This document shows, in pieces, positions 35,941 to 46,890 of a DNA stretch of 64,000 nt; the stretch's first letter is position 1, and each line of letters begins with the position of its first letter. The stretch comes from Ampelomyces quisqualis (taxonomy: Eukaryota; Ascomycota; Dothideomycetes; Pleosporales; Phaeosphaeriaceae), in the NCBI GenBank assembly GCA_018398575.1, contig JAGTXZ010000014.1, positions 372,001 through 436,000 on the forward strand, read 5' to 3'. A model generated the notes under the pieces. It was not told where the DNA came from and made no database searches. It worked only from the letters and a program-made list of their open reading frames with translations. The translations under genes and the position numbers were made by a program.

Positions 35941-37069
35941 ATGGCGGTTCACCCAGAACATCCAGGACTGAGTGCCGAAGTTGTGGTCAATGGCGAAGCG
36001 TTGAGAGAGTATAACGACGACGACCATACATCCAGGAATGACGTGATTGCCATAGCGAAGTACGTTGAAGTGAACGACGATGCACACTTCGGTATTCGCT
36101 ACAACATTCCACAAGGTTTCAGCAACGAGTTGGGAGTCCACGTCAACCTGAAAATTGATGGTAATTGTGTTCGCAAGCATACGCATAACAAACATCAGCT
36201 CCGCCATGCGAAGCGTGATACAGTCAACTGTCTCGATTCATGCAACAGCACCATCGACGGCGTCAGGTATTCGCAGAAGTTTCGGTTCTCTCGGCTCCAA
36301 ATTGGTCAGCCGACATTGCTTCTTGCTTGGCACCTTTAACATAGGGCAGGTGAAGAAGATGTGGATGCGGAAGAGACTACGAGCGAGCAGCTGAAGGACG
36401 TCGGTATCATCACACTCAAACTTGCTTTCATCAGCGATATCGGTATACGTCCGGTGTCGCACGGATCTTCTCGTCACGCGAGGTCTGCGAGACAAGAGAA
36501 ACTTCCGATGATTGGAAAGGTGGCGGAGAAGAACTTGAAGGGCGATGCGAGATCTCATCAGGCCAGGTATGTTGTCGGGAATGACTGTGACGACTCGTGA
36601 TGCTGATTTTAGCAGTCTCGATGCACCGGTAGCGGTAGGATATGGGTCGCAAGAACCCAGTCGGCGCACCACCGAGGCTGTTTTGACAATGGGAAAGACT
36701 TTTGCCGTCTTCCACTTCAAGTATCGCTCTTCAGGGAAGTAGAGACTATTGAAGACATCATCGAGCGAGTCTAACACCCCGTTAGCTGCACTCAAATCCC
36801 TCCACATGATGCCTCGCACACCGAGCCCCTCGCCTGGCCCGCCGACCAAGGGTATGAGGGATGAATTGAACAGAGAAGAAGCAGAGGCTTTCACACCCGC
36901 GGTTCAGCAGAGCGATAAGATGAAGACAGAGGTGATCAAGGAGGAGACGGCAGCGGGTATCAAACGTGAAGCCAACGCGGGCAGAGAGCAAGACGAGGTT
37001 TTGTTCGTTAGCAGTAAGCGCCTAAGGAAACTACCCACGCAGAGGAACGAAGTCATCGTGCTAGACTAA
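35941..37069 (+). CDS. DUF7918-like paralogue, array copy 4 (last splice donor GG)
   Basis: Exons are 35941-36304, 36350-36566, 36613-36734 and 36786-37069, about 328 aa if the last intron is removed. The N-terminal domain has MAVHPEHPGLSAEVVVNGEA and AKYVEVNDDAHFGIRYNI; then LKDVGIITLKLAF, FHFKYRSS, AALKSLHMMPRTPSPSP, KREANAGREQDEVLFVSSKR and the end EVIVLD. The last intron (36735-36785) keeps a CTAAC branch point and a TAG acceptor, but its donor reads GGAAGT where GTAAGT is expected. Unspliced, translation stops four bases into the intron region (AAG TAG), losing the basic tail and C-terminal motif. The tail frame is otherwise clean, so the change looks recent, or the site is used inefficiently. 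The exon 3 acceptor is a NAGNAG (TAGCAG), so one residue is optional. Confidence 0.75.
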
Positions 37070-37271
37070 GGAAAATAAGTCAGAACGACATAATGTCGTG
37101 GGCGTCGAACGCAACCATGGACAGGAATGAATCCCCATCTGAGTCTGGGGGGAGAATAGTCAGCAGGAACAAGACACATGTATACAAACCATACCAATCT
37201 TCCCCAGGAACTAGCGTCTTACACGTCCATAACTCGCAGCGTAAATAAACCATTCCCGCGTGGCAACCAAA

Positions 37272-39053
37272 TCACCTCAACGCCCCCCTTCTTCCCCTCC
37301 TCCTCGCTTCAAACCCCTCGACACTCTCTCCAACCCCCCACCCCCGCGCCAACAACCTCGCCACATCCTCGAGCCCCAACCCAGCCGTCTCAGGATACAC
37401 CCTCCACACGCACCCCCACGCCACCACACAAACACCCGCATAAACCACAAACGTGCCCGTCGGCGTCAACACGTCCATCATGGGCAAAAACGTCAGTCCA
37501 ACAAGCGTGTTGCCCGCCCAATTCGTAGCGGTCGCCAGCGCGCTGCCCAGCGAGCGCACCGCAAGCGGGAACAACTCCGCCTGTTGCCACGGCACTGTTC
37601 CCAGGCCGACGGCGTAGCCCGCTACATATACCATCAAGGCGAGTAAGATGACTGCAAGCCAGAAGGGACTTTGTTGGGGGGGAGGAAGTTGTGGGGCGGC
37701 GGGGGGCAGGGCGAGGAAGGAGAAAGCTGTTGCGGAGAGGAGTAAGGCGAGGAGCATTGTGGGGATGGAGGAGAGGAGGATGCGTCTGCGGCCGAGGCGG
37801 TCGATTGCGTGGAAGGCGACGAGGGTGAAGGATAGGTTTGTGAGGGCGATGGAGAGGGATGTGAGTGTGGGCGAGGAGAAGCCGAGGAGGCGGAAGATGG
37901 TGGCGGAGAAGTACATTAGGGAGTTCTGTGTGGGTGGATGGATTAGCGAGGCTGGGCGAATCATGGTGGGGAGGAAGAGCTCACGAAGCCACAGAGTTGT
38001 TGGAAACCTTGCAACATGCACGCGATGATCAGCGCTCGGCGGTTTCCCCCTACGTGGACGAGTTGCGAAAAGTTATCATTTACGCGGCTGAGTTTGGCTT
38101 TCCAGCTTATCTTTGCTGCTTGTGCGACATTTCTGCCGTCGGCAGCTTCTTCTTCTTCGCGTATTTCCTTGTCTACTCTTCTCAACACGCCATTCACCAA
38201 CGCCTCCATACCCTCCCCTTTACCGTACACTTTTCTCAAAACCCTGCGTGCATGCTCCTTGCGACCGACTTTGACGAGATAGCGCGGCGTTTCCGGGAGC
38301 ACGAAAAGCAGGCAGAATTGTATGGCAGCAGGTAACGCTCCGAGCCCGACCATCCATCGCCAGCCGCGTGCGCGGGTGGAAAAGATCCAGCCGACAGTGT
38401 ACGCCACGACTTGTCCACCGGTAATAAACAGGCTCGATACAGTGACGAGGCGGCCCCGGAACGCGCTGGGGGAAAGTTCGCTAATGTACATTGGCACCAC
38501 GAAACTCGCGCTTCCGACTGCTGCGCCGACAACACTTCGTCCTACAATCATGCCGGATACCGTGGTTGAGAAGGCTTGTATCAGCGCGCCGGCGACGAAG
38601 AGAACGTCGGCTATTAGTATAATGCTCCGGCGACCGAGGGCATCTGCAAGGATGCCTGTGAGCGGGGAAGCGAGGAGCGCGAAGAAGGACGTGGACGATG
38701 TGATGAGGGACTTGTCGAGGGTAGTAAGCGATCGGTGGGACAAGGACGTATCGATCGAGATCAGAGTGGAGGATATCACACCAGTGCTGCAAGTACTCTG
38801 TCAATGGAATGCAGACAGCATGAAGACCGTCTTCGCAGGCGCACGCTAGATGGCGCAACGAGGAAACGTACTCATATCCAAACAACAGCCCACTAACACC
38901 AGCGCATATCGTCAGACCCCATAGGAACAGTCCTGGAGAGACCAGCGCACTTTCGTCTGCCTCCACATCCTCCGCGCTGTTCTCGCCGTGTCGTGCATCG
39001 TGCGGGTAGCCGCGGTGGGAAGAGATGAGCGGCTCTGCGGCAGCGTCGGTCAT
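37272..39053 (-). CDS. MFS sugar porter, myo-inositol transporter-like
   Basis: Exons on the minus strand are 39053-38872, 38786-37985 and 37925-37272, about 545 aa. It is a twelve-helix proton-coupled sugar porter of the plasma membrane. Seen: FGYDTGVISSTLISID across intron 1; TTLDKSLITSSTSFFALLAS, close to fungal inositol transporters; GILADALGRRSIIL; LPETPRYLVKVGR in the central loop; QQLCGFNSLMYFSATIF across intron 2; IDRLGRRRILL; and the C-terminal PETAGLGLEDV. The N terminus (MTDAAAEPLISSHRG) is cytosolic. Intron 1 is 85 nt, long for this window. The substrate is inferred from motif resemblance; another polyol or hexose is possible. Its 3' end faces array copy 4, only about 200 bp away. 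Confidence 0.92.
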
Positions 39054-39776
39054 GCTATGCAACTCGACCCCATGAGTCGGCGCCAGTGTGGCGTGCAAAA
39101 TACTGTATGGCTTCTGCCGTCGGCTGCTGAGGCAAGTGTTGTCGAGATAGGGTGCGGCTCCGAAGCTTAGTTCCGATCGGAACGAGGTTAGTACGGATAC
39201 GGAGTACTTGGCACGTGCTTGCGGTCGGCATGCCATGGTCAGTCATCGAGTACCCAGGCCGAGAAGAAGAACATCACATCCCACAGCGCGACTACAGTGC
39301 AACTGACAGTATGTATTCGAGTTTAGCAGATTTGATTGATGGACGTCCCTACACGGGCATCGATCGCTTGCCCACATGCGCAGCGACGTCTCCTGATCCA
39401 GCCACCTCTCATCGCTTTGCTATCGGCAAAAGTTGCCGTGTTGCTTGTCGTCCACTCTGCCGACAGTCAACACCTTCGATGCGCAGACAGATTGACTGAG
39501 AGACGGCGGACACAAAGAGCTTTCTCGGCTTCTTATCCTGACCATCCAGCTCGCCGGCCCATCGTGCCTTGTCATCAGCGCACCGTACATTCTTTTGTAC
39601 GCCAGACCTCCCCACCAACGCCAGTCGCTTATGCTTCAAATCATCCCTGTAGAGGTGATATTGCAGATCCCACGCTAAATGCAGAGCAGTGCTGCCACAT
39701 GTTGGGCGACGAACAGCGAGGCCGCTTCGAGATGGGCATCTCGCGTTGAACGTGAATCGAACAAGACGTTGTTCGT
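39054..39776. other. Intergenic between PBP1 3' end and the inositol porter promoter
   Basis: About 0.7 kb. It holds the porter's promoter and the PBP1 3' UTR. Reading frames on both strands lack motif support. Confidence 0.5.
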
Positions 39777-42700
39777 TCATTTCGGCTCCTCGCTGGTCTC
39801 AGGTCCATGGTTGGCGGGGCCGGTTGGCGGGCCCTGAGGCTGCGAGTGCTGCTGCGAGTGCTGCTGCGAGTGCTGATGCGAGTGCTGTTGCGAGTGCTGC
39901 TGCGAGTGCTGCTGCAGCATGGGTTGAGAGTAGCTACCACTCGGGGTTCCCCGGTGTTGGTGCGGAAACTGATGATGCTGGTGTGGCGAGCCATAGTGAG
40001 GCTGATGTGGCTGTGGGTATGGCCCACGTATAGGGGTCACTAGGTCTGTTAGTCAGAGCAACATCTTTAGTGGCGCGCGAAGAACGTACTGGAGCCAGGA
40101 GGTGGCACTTGGAACATCTGGGGACCTTGCGCGCCAGCTTGCATGTACATCATGGGCGGCTGCTGGTGACCTTGCTGCGAGCCCTGATGGCTCATCATTG
40201 GCGCACCAGGCCTTGGGCTGTTGGGATACCCGCCATTAGCACCAGGCGCCCCTGGCATGTGCCCCGGGTACTGTGGGTAGGCCTGTACAGGAGCCGGAGA
40301 GTACATGTGCATCTGGGGGTTTCCTGGCATGCCCATGTAAGGACCATTAGAAGGTTGGTTCGTCATCATATGGCCGCCCATTGCTGGCCCGGGAGGACTA
40401 ATGAATTGACCTGGCTGCCCGTTGCGTAGGGCGACGTGCTGCACGTTCGGACTCATGCCGTATGGGGGCATTTGTACCTGCTGAGGGTAGCCAGGCATAG
40501 GCTGTGGTTGTGCACCATAGCCATACGGCGGCATTGGTCGCGGCGAGGGATGCACAGAAGAGTTGGAGTGTGAGAATTGCATGTGCTGTGCTTCGTAGTG
40601 ATGCGGAGCTTGACCGTGATGGGGTTGAACAGGTGGCCCACGAGGTGTATGCTGTGCTGCTTGGCCCTGGGATATAGCTTGTGCTCCCTGCAGATGATGA
40701 GGCAGCTGATGTTGATGCGGGATATGGCCGTTGGTCATTGATCCGACAGGCGCAGACAGTGTTGCAGATGCTGGAGTGTGCTCGAACATCTGCACATGAG
40801 TTTTGTGCTCGTTGGCCGTGGGGAAGTCCCAGGTGGGAGGAGTGCGGTATGGCGCGGGGAAATCACCATGATAACCCTTGTCTTTGTTCTGATCCTGGGC
40901 TTCTTTGGCGTCCTTTTGCATCCGCGCAATTGCGTTGAAGCTGTCCTTTGTCGCTGGCTGTTTTGGAGGCGGGCGCTGGCCTCCGAAGAAGCTGGTAATC
41001 GCCAGCGGCTTGCGGGGCTCCTGTCTGACCGCCGAGTTCGGCCTGGGGCTGGAGTTCGAGCTCGGGTTACCACCCGGTTGGAACGTGTTCGCTGCAGGGT
41101 TTGGCTTGAACTCGTTGGCGCGGACGTTGAAGCGCATTGATGCAGTCGAGTTGGGTGTCGGGATGCCGCTGGAAGGCTGGGATGGGCCTGTTGGTGGCAT
41201 AGCTTGTGATGGTATGGGCTGTGGAACGTTGTTGTAAGGTAGCGCACCCTGCAGCTTGTGCTGCTGATGGCTAAGTTGTAGGCGGGTACTAAGTAGACCT
41301 TGACCGCGGGGTGGGATCTGATTGAAGCTCTGCTGCGAGCGCTCACGGACGCTGGCGGAGTTGTAAGCTGGCTGTCCGGGACGAGGCCTTTGGTTCTGTT
41401 GACGATCAGCTGGGCTTGGGGAAGCATGTGCCGAGTCTGGCTTTGAAGCTGCAGGTTTTGCCGCGGTCTTGGGGTCTGCCGCGGTGATTGCTGTTTTGGG
41501 TGGCGTGCTCTTCGTTTCTTGTGCCTGCTTCAAAGCCTTTTCGACAATAGCCTGTTGCTTCGTCTCATCTTTGGCGAGGATGGGGACTAGATCATTGGGA
41601 ACAGGAGTACTCAGCTTGAAGTTGAGCGCGAATTTCTTGAGATCATTCAACTTGACAGCCTTGTTTTCTCTAGCAATTGTCCTCTGACGCTCAGACATAC
41701 GCAACTTCTCCGCTGCAGAGAACTGCTTGAACGAGTCGAGGAGATCATGTTCAACGGTAGTGGTTGCATCGTGTGGACGGCCAGGCTTCCGTGGAGGTAT
41801 AGCAGCGACAGTTGGCTTGATGGCATGACTAGGCTTCTGCGACTGCTCGGCGGCGGCCTTGGGCACGGCTGCGACCTTGGTGTCCGCCTTGGTTGCTGGG
41901 TCCTTGGATGCCTCGACGGCAGCAGGCACAGCATTGCTCTTCGGTAGCTCAGATTTGGCCGTTTCAGGAGTAGCGGCCTTTTGAGCGGCAGGGCTTGCGG
42001 TTCTTTGTGCCGAGTTCGAAGCAGAGTCGGGACGTGCGACAGACGAGGAGATGATGGCGGGGTCAACTGGAGCACCGGGGACGGTCGCGTGGGGAGCTGG
42101 GGCACGGCGGGCAGGGGGCGTGTACTTGTTCGGCTGGCCGCTGGAGAGCTGTGGGAAGTCTCGACGGACCCCACTGTACTTGTCTTCTTCGTCGCCACCA
42201 TCGTCTGCGGTTGCATGCCCTCCACGCTCTTCCCGGACATGGGAATTGAGGGCGCTGCTGGCCTCGATCTCCCTGGCAATCTTCTCCGCGCGAGCAGCAC
42301 GCTGTGCGTAGTGCGGGTCGGTTCGATTGATGGTAGTCGTGTACATGTTCTCGTCATAGTTGCTCTTTACACCAAACAGTCGTTCGTTTGTGGAGAACTG
42401 GTCCCAGTCTGAGCGTCCCGTGGACTCTAGGGACATGTTTGGATCGATCTCGGCAGGCTCCCATTTCTGCAAATTCCGTTCGCGGATGGCTACATGACCC
42501 GAGATATCTGTGTCAGTACGAAAACCGGCCGTAGCATTGGAAGCCTTTGCGTGAGACTTGTCGAGCACGACGTTGCTGACGTTGAAGTCTGCAACGTCGC
42601 CTATGTCGAAGGACATGACGTGGTAGTCTCCCGACCCGAGGTAGTCGTCCGACACGTCTCCCGCGCCATTGGCCCGGGTGTGGGCGGGCGGCAGCGACTT

Positions 42701-43177
42701 CTTTACCATTTTAAAGACATAGCGCAGCTCGCTGGGGTCAAGCGAGGTGCCTGACAGCACACCCGAGTACTTGTCGCCGTTCTTGAGCGTGATGATGCCC
42801 GGCAGGCCCTAGAGTCGCCATGTCAGCGCCGAGGCTTGTGGGCAGGAAGTGGAGTACTGACAGTCAAGTTGGCCAACAGGTACATCATGCGGTCGCTGAG
42901 ATGCTTCAGCGAGTCGCCGGACGGCGTGGCCGGGTGCTGGGCAGGCCTAGGGGCGATGGTGTTTGCGACACCGTTGGAGGCGGGGGGGTGCGATGGTCGG
43001 TGCGTGATGGGATTGGTGCCCTGGGCCCATGCCTTTTGGGCGGGGGGTTTCCTGCGGCAGTCGCGTGGTCAGCATGGTGGGCAGGCCACGGGCGCGGGTG
43101 CAGGCGTACCTCTGGCCCGCGTCGGCGGGGCTGGCAGGCGTGCGCTGCGCGTCCAGGCCCTTGGCGGTGGTGCTCAT
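39777..43177 (-). CDS. PBP1: Ataxin-2 homologue, Pab1-binding protein
   Basis: Exons on the minus strand are 43177-43110, 43051-42862, 42808-40090 and 40045-39777, about 1081 aa. It is a stress-granule and mRNP protein that binds poly(A)-binding protein and influences polyadenylation and TORC1. Seen: an Lsm domain (HLSDRMMYLLANLTGLPGII, then KNGDKYSGVLSGTSLD, about residues 65-110); the LsmAD (DWDQFSTNERLFGVKSNYDE), followed by YAQRAARAEKIAREIEAS; long Pro/Gln/Ala-rich disordered parts; and a Met/Pro/Gln-rich C terminus with HYGSPHQHHQFPHQHRG. The last exon includes six QQHS-type repeats. Start: ATG 43177 gives the usual MSTTAKG; an in-frame ATG at 43288 would add 37 residues rich in Ala and is less likely. 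It is divergent from BUD6. Confidence 0.93.
39841..39912 (-). repeat. Six 12-nt coding repeats (QQHS) in PBP1
   Basis: On the plus strand the unit is tgcgagtgctgc, six copies end to end, differing only in the last base of copies three (a) and four (t). On the coding strand this gives a Gln-Gln-His-Ser repeat, with Gln to His in one unit. The repeat is in frame and may vary in length between strains. Confidence 0.9.
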
Positions 43178-43597
43178 GTTCAGTTGGCGGGCGGGGTTGT
43201 CGGCGGGCGCGAGCAGAGCATTGGGGGAGCTGGTGGTGGCGGCGGCAGCAGCGGTGGAATAGAGGTCGAGTGCGAGGTGCACCGCCAAGAAGCTGATCGG
43301 GGTTGAAGCGAGCAGGGTGGAGGCGGAAGCTAGGGAGGGCGGGCGAACCTCGTAGTCACTTGTACCTGCTCTGGCGTCGGGCGGCGAACCTCGTAGTCAC
43401 TTCGTACTTGGTAGCCGTGTCACTGTGTGCCTGCTCTGGCGTCTGGCGGCGTGGACCGCGTGGTGGGCTGTAGACACGGTGATGGCTCAGAGGTCACGTG
43501 ACGCTGGCGTCCCCAAGCTCCCGTCCCATTATCAGACTGCCATACCGGGTCCCACCAACACTGCCACGGCCAGAAGTCAGCGTCTTGCCCCTTCACC
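43178..43597. promoter_or_regulatory. Divergent promoter PBP1 / BUD6
   Basis: A 420 bp region between the start codons of two plus/minus genes. A near-duplicate segment occurs twice (cgaacctcgtagtcactt near 43346 and 43385). Both promoters must lie here. Confidence 0.5.
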
Positions 43598-46500
43598 ATG
43601 GCCGACGAAGCCGCCCCAGCCTCGGTCCGGTCGGCGCAGGGGTCCCACAGACGCACCCCGAAGAATGTGAAGATGCCCTCCCCGTCCCCGTCCCCGTCCG
43701 CGTCTGCCTTCGCGCCCGCGCCCGCGCCCACAGCTAACCCGCCCGCCATGCAGCCCCAGCAGCAGCTCTCGCAGATCGAAAAGTCCGTCACCCATCTGCT
43801 CGTCGCCACAAAGCAGCTGCTTGGTCTGTCGCCCCGCGCCCCCTGCACCACCCTGCCGCACCGCTAACACCCCCAAGAAACGCTGACCCTGTGGTCTCGC
43901 GGGTCTGCCACCGAGAGCGACGTCTCCGATGTCTACGTGCGCCTGGGCTATGAGTTCAACATTGCCTCGCGCGCCTTCAACGCCATCGGCGTCGACACGG
44001 CCGACCTCGGCAACGTGCCCGAGCTGCTGCGCGGCATCCTCGAGGAGACGCTCAGCCAGGAGGCGTCGCAGGCCAGTCTCGACAACTTCCTGCCGCGCAT
44101 ACGCGACATCATCATCAACCTGCTGCACGGCCTCAAGAAGAAACAGCAACGCCTGCGCCAGCGCAACGCCCGCGATGGCTCGCTCAACGGCAGCAGCACG
44201 CGCCAGGCCAGCCTCGGCAGCAACGGAGACATGGACGAGTCGCAGTCGCAGTCGCAGTCGCAACGCTCGCAAAGTGCGAGGCCGCCTACCCGTGGAGAGA
44301 GCACCGAGTCTGGCGCAACCGGGCCCGGCCTGCCCCCACGGTCCTTCTCCGCCGTGACAGGCCGGTCGTCCCCCAGCAAACACGACTCGCCGCCCTCGAA
44401 TCCCAGAGCGAACCGATCCACCGCAGCCAGCCAGCTGTCTGCAGACTCCTCCCTCTCGAGCACCACCGCCCAGCAGATGCCCGTCATTGCCCCCTATCCT
44501 GCCAACGATGCCATGCCCAAGGGTCCCGAATCGGCCCACCCCAACTACCCCGTCGATTTCCCGCCGCCTCCGCCGCCCCCGAAGCAAGAGGACGCCTTGG
44601 CTGCGCTGCAGAGGGGCGGCGAGCTAGAGCGACGAGCCTCGCGCCGCTTTTCCCAGTACCAGATACAGAAGCATCTCGGCACCAATGGCATTGCGCTGCC
44701 GCCAGTCCAAAACTCTCCCATACCAAATAGGGGCCGGGATGTCAGAGAGTCAATGAACGCCGTGCGGACGAGAGCGTCCATGCTGCACAGTCGACAGCGG
44801 TCGACCCAGCAGCGGCCGGTCGTTGAACCCAAGTTTGACAACACAAACGACCTTTCTCGGCGCATCTCAGAAGAAAGTGCCCAAAGCTCCATACCGAACA
44901 TCGCTCCACCAAACGAGCCTGATCCCCAAGACAGTCCGACGCAGAGGACGCCGGATGACACGATTGGCCCAGCAGCCCCCTTCTCCGACGACAGCCAACC
45001 CGTTCTCGGTGCTACACTCAACGGACCCTTGTCGGAGCCGATCGGATTCGACGCAGGGGGTCCACCCACCAAAGTATCCTCGAAGCCTGCCTCCCCCCCA
45101 TCACGGGCTGGATCGCAGAGGGCGAAATCGTCTTCTCCACAGCCCCAACAATTCATTCCTGAGCAGTCCCCTCAGCCTGACAAAGAGCTCACACTCTTTC
45201 TTCAGTATAAACACAAGATTAAAAAATATGTTTTCGCCGACGGCTTCGACCTCTCTGCAGGCCGGCTGCAGCTGGCATTCATCGAAAAGTTTGCTTGGGA
45301 TACCCATCGTTACGGCGAGTTACCAGAAATCCACATCCAGGACCCAGTCTCCGGTGTGCGCTACGAGCTAGAAGATATAAACGACGTCAAAGATCGTTCG
45401 GTACTGGTTCTCAATGTCGAGCAATTGGATGAAGTCAAGAATCATATCGACGACAAATTTGGCGGGCTCAGCCGCTTAGTGGAAAGCATCAAGACAGTCG
45501 TTGATGACCAGCAGTCTACTATACAGCGTGTAGCTGAGCGCCAACAACAAACAGCAAGAGAACTGGCCGGCATCGCAGCTGCTCCTCCCATGACTTCTGC
45601 TCGCAACTCCGTTATGCTTCCATCTCGACCGACACCAAGTGGTCCTCCTGTAGAAGGCTCTGTCCACTCTGCTGCCCAGCTAAGCGAGGTACAGGCTCTC
45701 CGTCGTGATCTGGCTGTAGTCCGACAAACCTACTCTTCTTTTGTTTCAGACATCCAAGACAGCATGTCCACGATCCGAACCAAGGCTATTGCAGTCAAAT
45801 CAACCGCGGTGAAGGCGGCTCTACCTTCGCTCGATGGTGATACTGGACGCGCATACATCAACACTGGCAAGAAGTCCCTACAGGATGACTCGGAAAAGAT
45901 TGTAAACAGGGTCGACGATTTGCAAGATCTTGTCGAAGATCTTCGTAAGGATGTGGTGCAGCGCGGTGTCCGGCCATTGCCTCGCCAGCTCGAGGTTACA
46001 GCCAAGGATCTCTCCATCGCCACATCTGAGCTCAAGAAATTGCAAGACTTCCTAGTAAAAGAGAAGCCATTGTGGACAAAGATCTGGGAGCAAGAACTGC
46101 AGACGGTGTGCGAAGAAAGGGATATGCTTACCATGCAGGAAGAACTCGCAGCCGACTTGCAAGACGATCTGGAGAAGGCAGCCCAGACCCTTGAACTGGT
46201 TGAGCAGGCGACCAAACAGCAAAACTTGGAAACAGAGAAAGAGCAGGGCGGCGCCAAGGGACTGCGTTCTGCTAGCGGCCGGAGCGTCATCAACGCGGCC
46301 TCTGTTGACAAGGCCGTTGACCCACGTGAAGCTCGAGATGGCGTACTGGGAGAGGTCAAAGCACTACAGCCAAACCATGAGAGCAGGCTTGAAGCCATTG
46401 AGCGCGCCGAGAAAGCCCGTCAACGCGAATTGGCCACGAGAAACGATGACGAGTTCAAGCGAGAGCTGGGGAATTTCGTCGAAGAAGGCAAGCTCAGGAA

Positions 46501-46756
46501 GAGTGGTGGTGTGGAGGAGGTTGAGAGACTTCGCAAGGCCAAGGACGAACGCGCTCGTAAGGAGAACGCTGAAAGAGAAGCTGCGCGTCAGTTGGCCAAA
46601 GCAGCGAAACAGGAGCGCGAAAGAGAGGCTGCTGCCGCTGCTGCTGCTGCTGCTGCTGCGGCCGCCGCAACTGAAGAGGGTCCTGAGGAGGCCGCTGACC
46701 AGCCCGACCAGGAAGAAGCAAAGGAAGAATCTGAAGGTGGTGCAAACCCATCGTGA
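43598..46756 (+). CDS. BUD6: Polarisome actin-interacting protein Bud6/Aip3
   Basis: Exons are 43598-43823 and 43878-46756, about 1034 aa. Bud6 binds actin and formin and promotes actin-cable assembly at growing tips. Seen: an N-terminal AIP3-type block with LSQIEKSVTHLLVATKQLL running across the intron into ETLTLWSRG, then VRLGYEFNIASRAFNAIGVD and NFLPRIRDIIINLLHGLKKK. A long Ser/Pro/Gln-rich disordered middle follows. Then come the core AIP3/coiled-coil region (ELTLFLQYKHKIKKYVFADG, FIEKFAWDTHRYGELPEIHI) and extended coiled coil to the end. Residues near the C terminus include 14 consecutive alanines followed by an acidic tail. The intron is phase 1, ending AAG. Size and order match fungal Bud6. 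Confidence 0.94.
46628..46669 (+). repeat. Poly-alanine GCN run in BUD6
   Basis: Fourteen alanine codons in a row, mostly GCT, within the C-terminal coiled coil just before an acidic tail. A trinucleotide run of this kind can change length by slippage. Confidence 0.9.
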
Positions 46757-46890
46757 TGAGCTTCACACTTTGCTTCCATTTTTGGCTTTTGGTCTTACTG
46801 ATGCCCTGGTGTCTAGGCATCACACGCCATCCATGTTCTGTGCGGCCCTGGGCAAAGACTGGGGCACTTTCGACGCAAAATCTCGCAACT

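Larger units (their letters stand above)
30346..37069 (+). repeat. Tandem array of four diverged DUF7918-like genes
   Basis: Four head-to-tail genes (30346-31448, 31859-32967, 34244-35440, 35941-37069) share a start of type MA(I/V), then KYVEA-type and F-Y/K-YRS blocks. They also share an (A)ALK(S/D)L block right after intron 3, a basic tail and a C-terminal V/M-I-D/V-L/I peptide. Introns 1-3 lie at matching places with phases 1, 2, 1; copies 2 and 3 also share a phase-0 fourth intron and a 125-nt exon. Protein identity is low, so the duplications are old, and DNA-level similarity is not obvious by eye. Confidence 0.85.

Noticed and set aside
39841..39912. Possible CRISPR-like or satellite array
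   Set aside because: The 12-nt units have no spacers, lie in frame in an exon and encode Gln/His/Ser repeats; the host is a eukaryote.
43178..43288. Longer N terminus for PBP1 from an ATG at 43288
   Set aside because: The usual family start MSTT..KG is at 43177. The extra 37 residues are Ala/Thr-rich and lie in the shared promoter. Kept only as an alternative.
43577..44587. 336-codon open frame on the minus strand across the BUD6 start
   Set aside because: It lies antisense to conserved BUD6 coding sequence in GC-rich DNA, is Gly/Arg-rich and has no motif. It is a shadow of the real frame.
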